From NCBI GenBank assembly GCA_031552825.1, contig JAVBMD010000023.1:37232-101231 (forward strand): DNA of 64,000 nt. The letters are read 5' to 3'. Positions 8,109-19,122 of this stretch are shown in pieces. Position numbers and translations under genes: made by a program. The notes below the pieces were generated by a model. That model had not been told where the DNA came from, did not search any database, and saw only the letters and a program-made list of their open reading frames with translations. Position 1 is the stretch's first letter; every line of letters starts with the position of its first letter. The stretch comes from WQXF01 sp031552825 (GTDB taxonomy: Bacteria > Bacillota > Clostridia > Christensenellales > Aristaeellaceae).

Positions 8109-8905
8109 GCGGGGCATCGGTGCAATATCGCTATGACGGCAGCTTGGATGGCCTGCTGTGCTGCATCTTCGAGGCCTACGCCTGCCGCGAGGAGCCGGTG
8201 AGCATCGTGGCGGGGCAGGCGGTGCAACTGGCGCTGGATACCGATGCGCGCGATATCCCCACCGATCCGCAGCGCGCAGAACGCGTGCAGCGCGGCATCC
8301 TATCGCGCATCGGGCCGGAAGCTTTCGCCTGCGTGCAGCGCGCCGCGCTGAGCAGCGATCCGTCCGCCCCCGCTGCAGCGCTTGCCTACGTGCGGCTCGG
8401 GTTTGCGGTCGGCCCGCGCATCGATCAGCGCCTCGCTGAGCCCGCCGTGCACGAAATGCGCCGCATCCTGCGCGCGGTGGACTGGGAGGCGCAGCGGTAC
8501 ATCCAGTTTCTGCGCTTCGCGGAGCTGGAGGGCGGTATCTTCTTTGCGGAGATGGAGCCGGAGCACGACGTCTTGGTGCTCCTCATGCCGCACTTTGCCG
8601 ATCGCTTCGGCCAGCAGCCCTTCATCGTACACGACCGCCGGCGCGGTTTGGCCGGGGTATGGGATTTGCGCGCGTGGACGCTGCTCTCCTCCGAGTCGAT
8701 GCGCCTGCCCGAGCATGCGGTGGGCGAGGCGCACTATCAGGCGCTGTGGCGCATGTTTTACCGGTCCATCACCATCGAGCAGCGCGTCAATCCGGCGCTG
8801 CGCCGGGCGCACATGCCCAAGAAATTCTGGCGTTACATGGTGGAAATGCAGCCGGATACACAAAAGAAGGAGGAGCCGAAGCTCCTCCCTGCAGCAGGCC
8901 GTTAG
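8105..8905 (+). CDS. DUF4130 (TIGR03915-like) probable DNA metabolism protein
   Basis: 266 residues. It begins with the typical QYRYDGSLDGLLCCIFEAY segment and carries the central HEMRRILRAVDWEAQRYIQFLRF and YHDRR-like parts (FIVHDRRRGLAGVWD), ending with a MPKKFWRYMVEMQ helix. The family is found next to the radical SAM gene above and in some genomes is fused to uracil-DNA glycosylase. A joint role in DNA repair or base processing is inferred, not shown. ATG at 8105 overlaps the upstream stop (ATGA). The last codons contain the terminator hairpin of the convergent gene. Confidence 0.88.
   Translation: MSGASVQYRYDGSLDGLLCCIFEAYACREEPVSIVAGQAVQLALDTDARDIPTDPQRAERVQRGILSRIGPEAFACVQRAALSSDPSAPAAALAYVRLGFAVGPRIDQRLAEPAVHEMRRILRAVDWEAQRYIQFLRFAELEGGIFFAEMEPEHDVLVLLMPHFADRFGQQPFIVHDRRRGLAGVWDLRAWTLLSSESMRLPEHAVGEAHYQALWRMFYRSITIEQRVNPALRRAHMPKKFWRYMVEMQPDTQKKEEPKLLPAAGR
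8869..8888 (-). terminator. Terminator of the leftward membrane-protein gene
   Basis: Perfect 8-bp stem GGAGGAGC/GCTCCTCC with a TTCG tetraloop on the minus strand, followed there by TTCTTTTG. It lies inside the 3' end of the convergent DUF4130 coding region. Confidence 0.7.
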
Positions 8906-9309
8906 TTGCTCCGCAGCACGCAGAGAACGGTAAAGAGCATGCTCAGGTTTGCCAACCAGAAGAACGAGGAAATCACGGCGAATACGATCGCGTACACGAT
9001 GCTTTCACCTACAAACGGGACGCCGAGCGCAAACAAAGCCAGCCCGAGCAGAATGGCGGTTGTGACGATGAGCCATGGCCCGAATTTCCGCAGGCAGCAG
9101 GAGCGCGCGTTCTGTGCGGTCAGGATCGTCAGCAGAATGATGGCGAATAGCGCAAACACGATCATCGCGATCAGCACCGATGTCACCGTGGGAATAAAGC
9201 CAAAGTAGAGCAACACGCCGGTGGCTAGACCCAGCAATATGCCCAGCACCGGGATTAGCCAGATCGGCGCGCCGCAGCACCGCGCTTGAGAGACGTTCAG
9301 GTTTTGCAT
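8902..9309 (-). CDS. Four-helix membrane protein, unknown function
   Basis: 135 residues with four predicted transmembrane helices (about 16-37, 42-63, 77-98 and 103-132). Short loops carry two Cys pairs: RCCG at 11-12 and RSCCLRKFG before the third helix. The start at 9309 has a very strong AAAGGAGGTGAGAAGG site. The family is not recognised. It stands alone between convergent and divergent neighbours with its own terminator. The paired cysteines on one face could bind metal or be acylated, but this is speculative. Confidence 0.75.
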   Translation of the reverse strand: MQNLNVSQARCCGAPIWLIPVLGILLGLATGVLLYFGFIPTVTSVLIAMIVFALFAIILLTILTAQNARSCCLRKFGPWLIVTTAILLGLALFALGVPFVGESIVYAIVFAVISSFFWLANLSMLFTVLCVLRSN

Positions 9310-9437
9310 TCCTTCTCACCTCCTTTCTCCATAGCATATGTGACAGGAGGCGGCGGGGTTAGTGGATGAAATGCGCAGCGATGGACGTTTTATCCATAGC
9401 CATGCTATGATAGAACAAAGGGAACCGGGAGGTACAC

Positions 9438-10673
9438 ATGAAGAAGCTCGTATCGTTGCTGCTGGCGCTTTGCTTATGGAGCATTCCGGCAGGGCTGCTG
9501 GCCGGAGGAGATACCATTTCGTGGGCTGAATTCCTCGCCGAGGCGCAGGCGGCTCTGGATGGTGTCAAGGAAAGCGAAGCGGTTTTGATACCCTCCAAGC
9601 CGGTGTCGTGTTACGAAGAAAAGATCGATCAGCCGCTGCGCGTGCCCGGGGGCAAGCGGCTGGTGGTCAAGGACGCGGCGTTTGAAGGATTCTTCCTCGC
9701 AAATGGCGAAGTGGAATTGCGCAATGTGCTCATCGTAGCCGAGGGGCACCATGGCGTTGCCATACAGAGCCAGCGCCACAAGGCTGTCGATATCCGGGTG
9801 ACCATCGACAGCGACTGCGCCATCGAGGCCAGAGGAGAGCGGGCCTGCGCGGTGGGCGTGATCGAGCCGCCCTACTTCGGCAACGATGTATCCATTGTTA
9901 TCGACAATGCAGGCACCCTGCGCAGCGACGATGCCGCCATCGGTCTGCCCGCCGATGTGGACGGCTACCGAACCAGCAAGGTTTCCGTCCGCAATACCGG
10001 AACGGTTTCGGGTGGCACGTGCGGTATTGGCATCAGCGCCAGCGCGCAGCGCGGCAGCGCTCACGTTGAGGTGACCAACGAAGGTACGGTGACCGGCGGA
10101 GGCGCGCTAGGCGACTTCCCCGATGTCGTTTCAGAGACCGGCGGGAATCGGTGCGGTATTTTCGTCAACGCCACGTCGGTACGCAACATCGCCACCGCCG
10201 TGGTGCGGAATAAGGCGGGCGGCATCGTGCGCAGCGAGCGGGACAGCGCGCTGGGCCTGTATCTGTACGATGGCCGCAATGGTTCGACCTACGGCGGCGG
10301 TAAGCCCAATACAAAAAAGACCGGGAGCGCCGAGGTGATCAACGAGGGAGCGCTGGAGGGGGCGGCCGGCGCGCTGCAAATCGGAACGCCGCTGAAAGTA
10401 CCGGTGCCGGTGATGCTGTCCGGCGCGGGGCAATGGAATGGCGGCGAAGCGCCTGCGGTGCTCGTGGACTTCGGAACACACAACGAAAAGGGCGGACTCA
10501 CCGAGGCGGAATTCCGCGAACTCGCCAATGCTTATTTGGATGCGATCGAGATGATCGCGCCGCAGGGTTCGCTCAGCGCGCGCGCGGGGTTGAGACGCTC
10601 GGTGCGCTCGGCTGATGGCGAGTGTGTGCTCGGCTTTGTGCCGGTGGAGCGCTTTGCATCCGAAAAACCTTGA
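9438..10673 (+). CDS. Secreted protein with beta-helix-like repeats, unknown function
   Basis: 411 residues. A Sec signal peptide (MKKLVSLLLALCLWSIPAGLLA) is followed by an N-terminal region and then at least five imperfect repeats of the form V-x-N-x-G-(T/A)-(V/L): IDNAGTL, VRNTGTVSGG, VTNEGTVTGGG, VRNKAGGIV and VINEGALEG. Glycine-rich turns separate the repeats. Such spacing is typical of parallel beta-helix or pectate-lyase-like folds, here probably a surface or secreted protein. No catalytic motif is evident. The ATG at 9438 follows GGGAGGTACAC. The TGA stop overlaps the -35 box of the next operon. Confidence 0.7.
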   Translation: MKKLVSLLLALCLWSIPAGLLAGGDTISWAEFLAEAQAALDGVKESEAVLIPSKPVSCYEEKIDQPLRVPGGKRLVVKDAAFEGFFLANGEVELRNVLIVAEGHHGVAIQSQRHKAVDIRVTIDSDCAIEARGERACAVGVIEPPYFGNDVSIVIDNAGTLRSDDAAIGLPADVDGYRTSKVSVRNTGTVSGGTCGIGISASAQRGSAHVEVTNEGTVTGGGALGDFPDVVSETGGNRCGIFVNATSVRNIATAVVRNKAGGIVRSERDSALGLYLYDGRNGSTYGGGKPNTKKTGSAEVINEGALEGAAGALQIGTPLKVPVPVMLSGAGQWNGGEAPAVLVDFGTHNEKGGLTEAEFRELANAYLDAIEMIAPQGSLSARAGLRRSVRSADGECVLGFVPVERFASEKP

Positions 10674-10698
10674 CACCCCCTTACGGCTCGCATATAAT
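10670..10698 (+). promoter_or_regulatory. Near-consensus promoter for the valS operon
   Basis: Perfect TTGACA (10670-10675), a 17-bp spacer and a perfect TATAAT (10693-10698). The -35 box shares bases with the TGA stop (10671-10673) of the upstream secreted-protein gene. Confidence 0.88.
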
Positions 10699-10704
10699 AT
10701 CTTC

Positions 10705-10943
10705 ATTATATTCCCCGACGACGGAGAGGAGTACCCACCCGTCCCGCAAGAGAGTGCGTCCCATCGGCTGCAAGGGCGCTCCGGGCAACGGTTGGCGAAG
10801 GTCGCTCCGGAGGGCGCGCGGCGAAATCAGTAGCCCGCGCGGGTTCGCCCGATACAGCGAAGCGAGGCGTGGCACGCGTGTGCCGCGCGAAATAAGGTGG
10901 TACCACGGAGCCGCTCCGTCCTTTTGGATGCGAGCGGCTTTTT
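10705..10943 (+). promoter_or_regulatory. T-box riboswitch leader, valine-specific
   Basis: A roughly 240-nt leader between promoter and valS. The T-box core AGGTGGTACCACGG is at 10895-10908. TGGT would pair with the ACCA end expected for tRNA-Val, in line with the downstream synthetase. The terminator stem is AGCCGCTC (10909-10916) with GAGCGGCT (10932-10939), then TTTTT. The specifier codon was not assigned. Confidence 0.92.
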
Positions 10944-10981
10944 CGAATCAAATTTTCGCTTTGGCAAAGGAGGCAACCGAT

Positions 10982-13627
<2,646 letters not shown>

Positions 13628-13631
13628 ACGA

Positions 13632-14966
13632 ATGACCCCAACCCAAATGACCCTGAACCAAGCCATCGAATACATCCACGCGGCGCGAGAGCAGGGCGTC
13701 AAGACCGGGCTGGACAACATGACCCGGCTTTGCGCTCTGCTCGGCGATCCGCAGAACAGCCTGCGCGCCGTGCACGTTGCCGGAACCAACGGCAAGGGCT
13801 CTACCTGCGCCTGCCTCGAATCGGTGCTGCGCGCCGCCGGGTATCGCGTGGGGCTGTATACCTCGCCGTTTTTGCAGCATTATACCGAGCGCATCCGCAT
13901 CGATGGTCTGCGCGTCGACGAGGCGGCGTTCTTTGCCGCTTTCGATCCGGTGCATGCCGCCGTGGAGGCGCTGCGCGCCGAAGGGCTGCGCCCCACGCCC
14001 TTCGAGATCGGCACGGCGCTGGCCTTCCTCGCCTTTGCGCAGGCCGATGCTGACCTGTGCGTGATCGAGGTCGGGCTGGGCGGGCGATTTGACCCCACCA
14101 ACGTGCTGACGCCGCTGGTTTGCGCCATCGCCAGCATCGGGCTGGATCATCAGGCCATTCTAGGCGATACCCTGCCCGATATCGCCGGGGAAAAGGCGGG
14201 CATCATGAAGCCCGGCGTGCCGGTGGTTACCGCCGCCGCATCGCCGGAGATCGAGGCGGTGTTTGCCGCGCGGGCCGCCGAGGTCGGCGCGCCTTGGCGT
14301 TTTTTGACCGGAGATGAGATGAAGCCGCTGCCCGCAGATCCTTCGATGGCGTTGGTGGCGCAGCACGTGGCATTTGCTTGCGATGGCTGGGTGTTGCCGG
14401 AGCTGTGGTTGCGCCTGCTGGGCGCGCATCAGCTGCGCAATGCCGCGCTGGCGCTGGCCGCGCTGGCGGAGCTGAAAAGAATCGGCCTGCCGATTTCCGA
14501 CGAGGCGGTGGTGCAGGGGCTGGCGCGCGTGCGCTGGCCGGGGCGGCTCGAGTACGTTGCCGGAGCCCCGGCGATCCTGCTTGATGGCGCGCACAATGCG
14601 CAGGGCGCGCAGGCGCTGGCGGCGTTCGCAAAGACGCTGCCGGAAGGCGCGGCCCGCGTGCTGCTCTGCGGCGTGCTGGAGGAAAAGCTTTCGCCGGAGA
14701 TGCTGGGCGCGCTGGCCGAGCTGGCGCCGCGCGCGGCGGCGACCGCTCCGCAGGAGCGCCGCGCCGTGCCGCCCGAGGCGCTGGCCGGGGAGCTGGAGCA
14801 ACGCGGCGTGCGCACCGAGGTTTGCGGCGACGCGGCGTCTGCGCTTGCCCAAGCGCGCGCCATTGCCGGTGCGGCAGGGATTGTGATCGTCGCTGGGTCG
14901 CTGTACCTAGTGGGCGAGGTGCGCGCGCTTTTGTGCGAGGAAGGAGCGATCCGCGATGGAATCTAA
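13632..14966 (+). CDS. folC: Folylpolyglutamate synthase / dihydrofolate synthase
   Basis: Mur-ligase-family enzyme of 444 residues that adds glutamate to dihydropteroate and/or tetrahydrofolates using ATP. The P-loop is HVAGTNGKGSTCACLES. Other family features are GLYTSPFLQHYTERIRIDG, the VIEVGLGGRFDPTN motif with its catalytic Glu, and the C-terminal ILLDGAHNAQG. The ATG at 13632 lies 4 bases after valS. An internal ATG at 13647 is an alternative. The 3' end overlaps rsmH by 11 bases. The valS-folC adjacency is common in Bacillota. Confidence 0.96.
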   Translation: MTPTQMTLNQAIEYIHAAREQGVKTGLDNMTRLCALLGDPQNSLRAVHVAGTNGKGSTCACLESVLRAAGYRVGLYTSPFLQHYTERIRIDGLRVDEAAFFAAFDPVHAAVEALRAEGLRPTPFEIGTALAFLAFAQADADLCVIEVGLGGRFDPTNVLTPLVCAIASIGLDHQAILGDTLPDIAGEKAGIMKPGVPVVTAAASPEIEAVFAARAAEVGAPWRFLTGDEMKPLPADPSMALVAQHVAFACDGWVLPELWLRLLGAHQLRNAALALAALAELKRIGLPISDEAVVQGLARVRWPGRLEYVAGAPAILLDGAHNAQGAQALAAFAKTLPEGAARVLLCGVLEEKLSPEMLGALAELAPRAAATAPQERRAVPPEALAGELEQRGVRTEVCGDAASALAQARAIAGAAGIVIVAGSLYLVGEVRALLCEEGAIRDGI

Positions 14967-15897
14967 GTCCTTCGAACACATCCCGGTGCTGCTGGAGGAG
15001 GTGCTGGCCGGACTTGCGCCGCAACCCGGCGGCGTCTATGTCGACGGCACGCTGGGCGGCGGCGGGCACAGCGCCGAGATCCTCGCGCGCATCGCGCCGG
15101 GCGGGCGGCTCTATGGCATCGACCGGGACGAGGCAGCCATCGCCGCCGCCACCGAAAGGCTGGGCGCGAACGGCGGGTTCGCGGCGCTGCGCGGTAACTT
15201 TCACGATGCGCCCGCGCTGTTGGCCGAGTGCGGCGTCACCGAAATCGACGGGGCGCTGCTGGATCTGGGTGTGTCCTCGCACCAGTTGGATACGGCGGAG
15301 CGCGGCTTCTCCTTTCATGAGAACATGCCGCTGGATATGCGCATGGATCAAAGGCAGACGCTGACCGCCGCCGACATCGTCAACACCTACGAGGAAAGGG
15401 AGCTCGCCCGCATCCTGCGCGAATACGGCGAGGAAAACTGGGCGTCGCGCATCGCGCAGATCATCGTGGAGCACCGCGCCAAGGAGCCGCTGCGCACCAC
15501 CGGCGATCTGGTGCGCGCCATCGACGCCGCCATCCCGAAAAAAATCCGCCTGCGCGATACCGGACACCCGGCGCGGCGCAGCTTTATGGCGCTGCGCATC
15601 GCCGTCAACGATGAACTGGATCCGTTGGCGCGCGCGCTGGAGGACTTCGTGACGCTGCTCAGGCCCGGCGGGCGGCTGTGCGTGATAACTTTTCATTCGC
15701 TGGAGGATCGCATCGTCAAGCAGGCCTTTCGCCGGATGCAGCATCCCTGTGTTTGCCCGCCCAAGGCGCCGATCTGTACCTGCGGCAGGCAGCCGGTGGC
15801 GCGCGCGCTGGGCGGCGCCATCGCCCCGGGCGCCGAGGAATTGGAGCGCAATCCGCGCGCCCGCAGCGCCAAGCTGCGCGTGGCGGAAAAATTATAG
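14956..15897 (+). CDS. rsmH: 16S rRNA (cytosine(1402)-N4)-methyltransferase
   Basis: MraW/RsmH, 313 residues, adds the N4-methyl to C1402 of 16S rRNA in the P-site. SAM-binding motif I is YVDGTLGGGGHSAEIL. GALLDLGVSSHQLD and RGFSFHENMPLDMRMD are hallmark stretches. The C-terminus has TFHSLEDRIVKQAF and PRARSAKLRVAEKL. Usually this gene sits with ftsL in the division/cell-wall cluster. Here it lies between folC and rsmI, which modifies the same nucleotide. The start overlaps folC and has AAGGAGCGATCCGCG upstream. Confidence 0.97.
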   Translation: MESKSFEHIPVLLEEVLAGLAPQPGGVYVDGTLGGGGHSAEILARIAPGGRLYGIDRDEAAIAAATERLGANGGFAALRGNFHDAPALLAECGVTEIDGALLDLGVSSHQLDTAERGFSFHENMPLDMRMDQRQTLTAADIVNTYEERELARILREYGEENWASRIAQIIVEHRAKEPLRTTGDLVRAIDAAIPKKIRLRDTGHPARRSFMALRIAVNDELDPLARALEDFVTLLRPGGRLCVITFHSLEDRIVKQAFRRMQHPCVCPPKAPICTCGRQPVARALGGAIAPGAEELERNPRARSAKLRVAEKL

Positions 15898-15911
15898 GAA
15901 GGAGGGCGGTC

Positions 15912-16781
15912 ATGCCGAAGTTGTACGTCGTCGCCACGCCGATCGGTAACCTAGGCGATTTTTCGCCGCGCGCCATCGAGACGCTGCGCGCCTGCGCGCT
16001 GATCGCCGCCGAGGATACGCGGGTGACGCGCAAGCTGCTCACCCGCTTCGAGATCGACACGCCCACCCTCTCCAACCACCAGCACAACGAGGCGGCGCGC
16101 GCCGGGGAGCTGGTGGCGCGCATGCTGGCCGAGGACGCGTCGGTGGCGCTGGTTACCGATGCCGGTACGCCCTGCATCTCCGACCCGGGCTATGTGCTGG
16201 TGGAAGCGGCGGCGCAGGCCGGGATCGAGGTGGTGGCGGTGCCGGGGCCGACGGCGATGGCTTCGGCGCTTTCGATTAGCGGGTTCGATACGCGGGAGTT
16301 CGCGTTTTATGGTTTTCTGCCTCGGGAGGGCAAGCCGCTTCGCGAAAAGCTGGAGCGCATCGCGCGCGGCGGCGTGCCGGTGGCGGTGGTACACGAATCG
16401 CCGCATCGCGTGCAGGCGCTGCTGGAGGCCATCGCCGAGCTGCTGCCCGGCGCGCGCGCCTGTGCCTGTTGCGACTTGACTAAGCTGTACGAGACCGCCT
16501 ATCGCGGCTCGGCGGCGGAGGTGCTAGCGCAGTTGCGCGCCAACCCCAACGCGCACAAGGGCGAGTACTGTCTGGTGCTGGATCTGCGGGCGGTGTCGCT
16601 GCCGCCGCAGAGGCAGGTAGCCACCGAGATTTCGCTGGAGGCGCGGATGCTGGAACACATGCTGGCAGGGGCGTCCGCGCGGGAGGCCGAGGAAGCGCTG
16701 CGCGAGGTGGGCGAAAAGCGCAACGAGGTATACAAGGCGGGCATCCGCGTCCGCGCGTTTTTGCGGGATCAGGAATACTAA
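15912..16781 (+). CDS. rsmI: 16S rRNA (cytidine(1402)-2'-O)-methyltransferase
   Basis: SAM-dependent tetrapyrrole-methylase-fold enzyme of 289 residues. It methylates the ribose 2'-O of C1402, completing m4Cm1402 with RsmH. The N-terminal LYVVATPIGNLGDFSPRAIE, the AEDTRVTRKLL motif, VTDAGTPCISDPG and VVAVPGPTAMASALSISG are all diagnostic. The ATG at 15912 follows GGAAGGAGGGCGGTC, 14 bases after rsmH. Last gene of the valS operon. It is followed directly by the duplicated terminator carrying the repeat element. Confidence 0.97.
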   Translation: MPKLYVVATPIGNLGDFSPRAIETLRACALIAAEDTRVTRKLLTRFEIDTPTLSNHQHNEAARAGELVARMLAEDASVALVTDAGTPCISDPGYVLVEAAAQAGIEVVAVPGPTAMASALSISGFDTREFAFYGFLPREGKPLREKLERIARGGVPVAVVHESPHRVQALLEAIAELLPGARACACCDLTKLYETAYRGSAAEVLAQLRANPNAHKGEYCLVLDLRAVSLPPQRQVATEISLEARMLEHMLAGASAREAEEALREVGEKRNEVYKAGIRVRAFLRDQEY

Positions 16782-16782
16782 A

Positions 16783-16809
16783 AAGGGCGTTCGCACCATG
16801 AACGCCCTT
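16783..16809. terminator. Terminator hairpin, left copy (interrupted by repeat element)
   Basis: Stem AAGGGCGTTC / GAACGCCCTT with a 7-base loop. It is preceded by extra A's, so it terminates leftward transcription. On the plus strand its U-tract is replaced by the repeat element that starts at 16809. It differs by one loop base from the copy at 17007-17033. Confidence 0.75.
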
Positions 16810-17007
16810 CAGACCATCAACAAAGTCGCGCAGATGGGCTGCGAAGGTCCAGGGCGATCGCAAAGCCCTGGTCGCATCCGCAGATGCGAAATGCCTCGAA
16901 GCAAGGTTTATAAGGAATTACACCCTTTGCGAAGGGCGGCCAAAGGGCTTATCGCTCGCCCTTTGGAATCCTTCTCTACGCATCAAGCTACTTTGTTGAT
17001 ACGCTGA
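16809..17007 (-). repeat. 199-bp dispersed element with terminal inverted repeats, copy 1
   Basis: Element of 199 bp bounded by TCAG...CTGA, in reverse orientation relative to copies 2 and 3. The ends form 18-bp imperfect terminal inverted repeats (15 of 18 matching, with an 11-bp perfect core ATCAACAAAGT). The interior is a chain of hairpins, for example CCAAAGGGC/GCCCTTTGG, CGCATC/GATGCG and CCAGGGC/GCCCTGG. It is flanked on both sides by the same 27-bp terminator hairpin. No convincing coding frame. Other copies are at 29551-29749 and 63836-64000. Confidence 0.85.
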
Positions 17008-17033
17008 AGGGCGTTCGCATCATGAACGCCCTT
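17007..17033. terminator. Terminator hairpin, right copy
   Basis: Stem AAGGGCGTTC / GAACGCCCTT followed by TTA on the plus strand. It is a near-identical duplicate of 16783-16809 and serves the convergent rsmI and TPR genes. Confidence 0.75.
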
Positions 17034-17048
17034 TTATGTGCCAAGCGC

Positions 17049-19109
17049 TCAGCTCGCGGTCACGCCGCTGCTGGGCTTTTGCTTTTTGAGCCCGTCCTGC
17101 GCCTGCTTGCGCAGCTCGCCCTCGCGCGCCAGCGCGGGATTGAGCGTGTGCGCGCGGTCGCAATCGGCCAGCGCCTCCTCGTAGCGATAGAGGCAATTGA
17201 GGGTATACGCGCGCTTGAGGTATAGCTCCGCGCTATCGGGGTTGAGCGCGATGGCGCGGTCAAAATCCTTTAGCGCTTCCTCAAATAGCCACATGTGATC
17301 GAAGGCGTTGCCGCGCGTTTCGTATACCTTGGGGTCTTCGGGGGAGAGCGTGACGGCGCGGTCGAAGTCGGTTAGCGCTTCGGTTTGGCGGGAGAGATTG
17401 AAGCGCGCGATGCCGCGCAGCAGGTAGCCCGACGCTGCGTCCGGCCGGAGCGCGATGGCATCCTCGCCGTCCTGCATCGCCTGCTCGAACAGTTTGAGCT
17501 GCATCAGCGCGTCGCCCCGGCGCGTGTACACCGGGAAAAAATCCTCGCCAGGGAAGGTCTCCAAGATCAGTGTATCCTCGCGCACCGATTCCTCGTAGCG
17601 CGCCAGCGCAAACAGCGCATTGGCGCGGTTGCCGTGCAACACCGGGTTGTCGGGCATCAGCGAGACGGCGTGGTCGAAGTCGGCAAGCGCCTCCTCGTGA
17701 CGGCCCAGCGAGTAGAACGCGTTGCCGCGGCCGTTGTAGAACGAGGCGTTTTCCGGCATGTGCCGGATGGCGGCGCTGTAATCCGCCAGCGCTTCTTCGT
17801 AGCGCCCCAGCTGGAACAGCACGCCCGCGCGGCTGTTGAGCAGCACGGGATCCTTTGGCGCCTGCCGCAGCGCTTGCGAAAAGGCATCGAGCGCCTCGAC
17901 GGGTTGATCCAGCATCAATAGGGCGTTGGCAAGCCCGCCGTAGTAGGTGGCGTTCTTTTTGTCCAGCGCCAGCGCATCCCGGTAGGCGGAGGCGGTTTCT
18001 TCGTAGCGCTCCAGCTGATAGAGCGCACCGGCGCGGTTGCTGTGCAGCACCGCATCCTCGGGGCGCTGCGCGAGCGCCGCGTCAAAATCGCCCAACGCCG
18101 CCGCATAGTTGCCCAGCGCGTAGCGCGTGCTGCCGCGCAGGTTGAGCAGCAGGGGATCCTGCGCGTCGATCGCCAGCGCGGCGTCGAGATCCGCCAACGC
18201 TTCCTCGTAATGGCCCAGCTCGCGCAGCGTGCCGCTGCGGCGCGTCAGGTAGCCCAGCCGCGCCTGATCGGAAGTGGCGAGAGAGAGCGCTTGCGTTTCG
18301 TCGGCCAGCGCTTCCTCGTGGCGATCCAGCGTTTGCAGCAGCGCGGCGCGGTTGTCGTAGAACACAGCCTCCTCCGGCCGCAGGCGGATGGCCTCGGCAT
18401 AATCGGCCAGCGCGTCCTCGGTGCGCCCGAGCGTGTGGGCGAAGTTGGCGCGGCGATTGTAGAAAGCGGCGTCCGCCGGATCCAGTTCGATGGCGCGATC
18501 CAGATCGGTCAGCACCTCGGCATACCGCCCGAGCTGCCAATAGGCAAAGGCGCGGTGATAGTGATAAATCGCGTGTTCCGGCAAAAGCGTGATGGCGCGG
18601 CCATAGTCCTCCAGCGCTTCGTTATAGCGCTCGAGCGCGCAGAGCGCCTCCGCGCGGCCATCGTAGGAATCGGCGTTGAGGCTATCGAGCACGATGGCGC
18701 GATCAAAGTCCGCCAGCGCTTCCTCAAAGCGCTGCAACTTGTGCAGCGCCTTGGCGCGCCCGGCATAGTAGGCGGGCGCGCGCTCGAACAGGCGGATGGC
18801 GCGGGTGAAATCCGCCGCCGCTTCCTCGTTGCGATCCAGCGCCAGCGCGGCGCAGGCTCGGCCGTCATAATAGGAAGAATCGTTCGGGCGCAGCGCGATG
18901 GCGTTTTCAAAATGATCCAGCGCGGCGGTAAACTCCCCCTGATCGTAAGCCGCCCACCCGGCGGCGGCTTCCTTTTGCGCGCGCTCGACGATGAAGCTCG
19001 CATCCTCCGCCGCCAGCGCAAGGCAGGGCAAAAACACCAACAAAAGCGCGCAGGCAACGCTCAGCAAGCGGCGCGAGGAAGGGGCTTTCCAATGATTGCG
19101 CAAGAGCAT
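17049..19109 (-). CDS. Secreted TPR-repeat protein (about 18-19 TPRs)
   Basis: 686 residues. A signal peptide (about 1-34, ending LPCLALAAED) is followed by an almost uninterrupted array of 34-residue tetratricopeptide repeats. Each repeat has the form Y/F-x-RA-x-A---L-x-R-x-EEALADFDRAI-x-L-x-P. Such arrays form superhelical protein-binding scaffolds, here probably on the outer face of the membrane. The ATG at 19109 follows AAAGGAGGCCGCCGC and lies 13 bases downstream of the TSCPD gene, so the two are co-transcribed. The partner is unknown. The repeat regularity suggests recent internal duplications. Confidence 0.88.
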   Translation of the reverse strand: MLLRNHWKAPSSRRLLSVACALLLVFLPCLALAAEDASFIVERAQKEAAAGWAAYDQGEFTAALDHFENAIALRPNDSSYYDGRACAALALDRNEEAAADFTRAIRLFERAPAYYAGRAKALHKLQRFEEALADFDRAIVLDSLNADSYDGRAEALCALERYNEALEDYGRAITLLPEHAIYHYHRAFAYWQLGRYAEVLTDLDRAIELDPADAAFYNRRANFAHTLGRTEDALADYAEAIRLRPEEAVFYDNRAALLQTLDRHEEALADETQALSLATSDQARLGYLTRRSGTLRELGHYEEALADLDAALAIDAQDPLLLNLRGSTRYALGNYAAALGDFDAALAQRPEDAVLHSNRAGALYQLERYEETASAYRDALALDKKNATYYGGLANALLMLDQPVEALDAFSQALRQAPKDPVLLNSRAGVLFQLGRYEEALADYSAAIRHMPENASFYNGRGNAFYSLGRHEEALADFDHAVSLMPDNPVLHGNRANALFALARYEESVREDTLILETFPGEDFFPVYTRRGDALMQLKLFEQAMQDGEDAIALRPDAASGYLLRGIARFNLSRQTEALTDFDRAVTLSPEDPKVYETRGNAFDHMWLFEEALKDFDRAIALNPDSAELYLKRAYTLNCLYRYEEALADCDRAHTLNPALAREGELRKQAQDGLKKQKPSSGVTAS

Positions 19110-19122
19110 GCGGCGGCCTCCT

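Noticed and set aside
14227..15744. 505-codon frame opposite folC and rsmH
   Set aside because: Both plus-strand genes are complete and recognised. The antisense product is low-complexity Pro/Arg/Ala.
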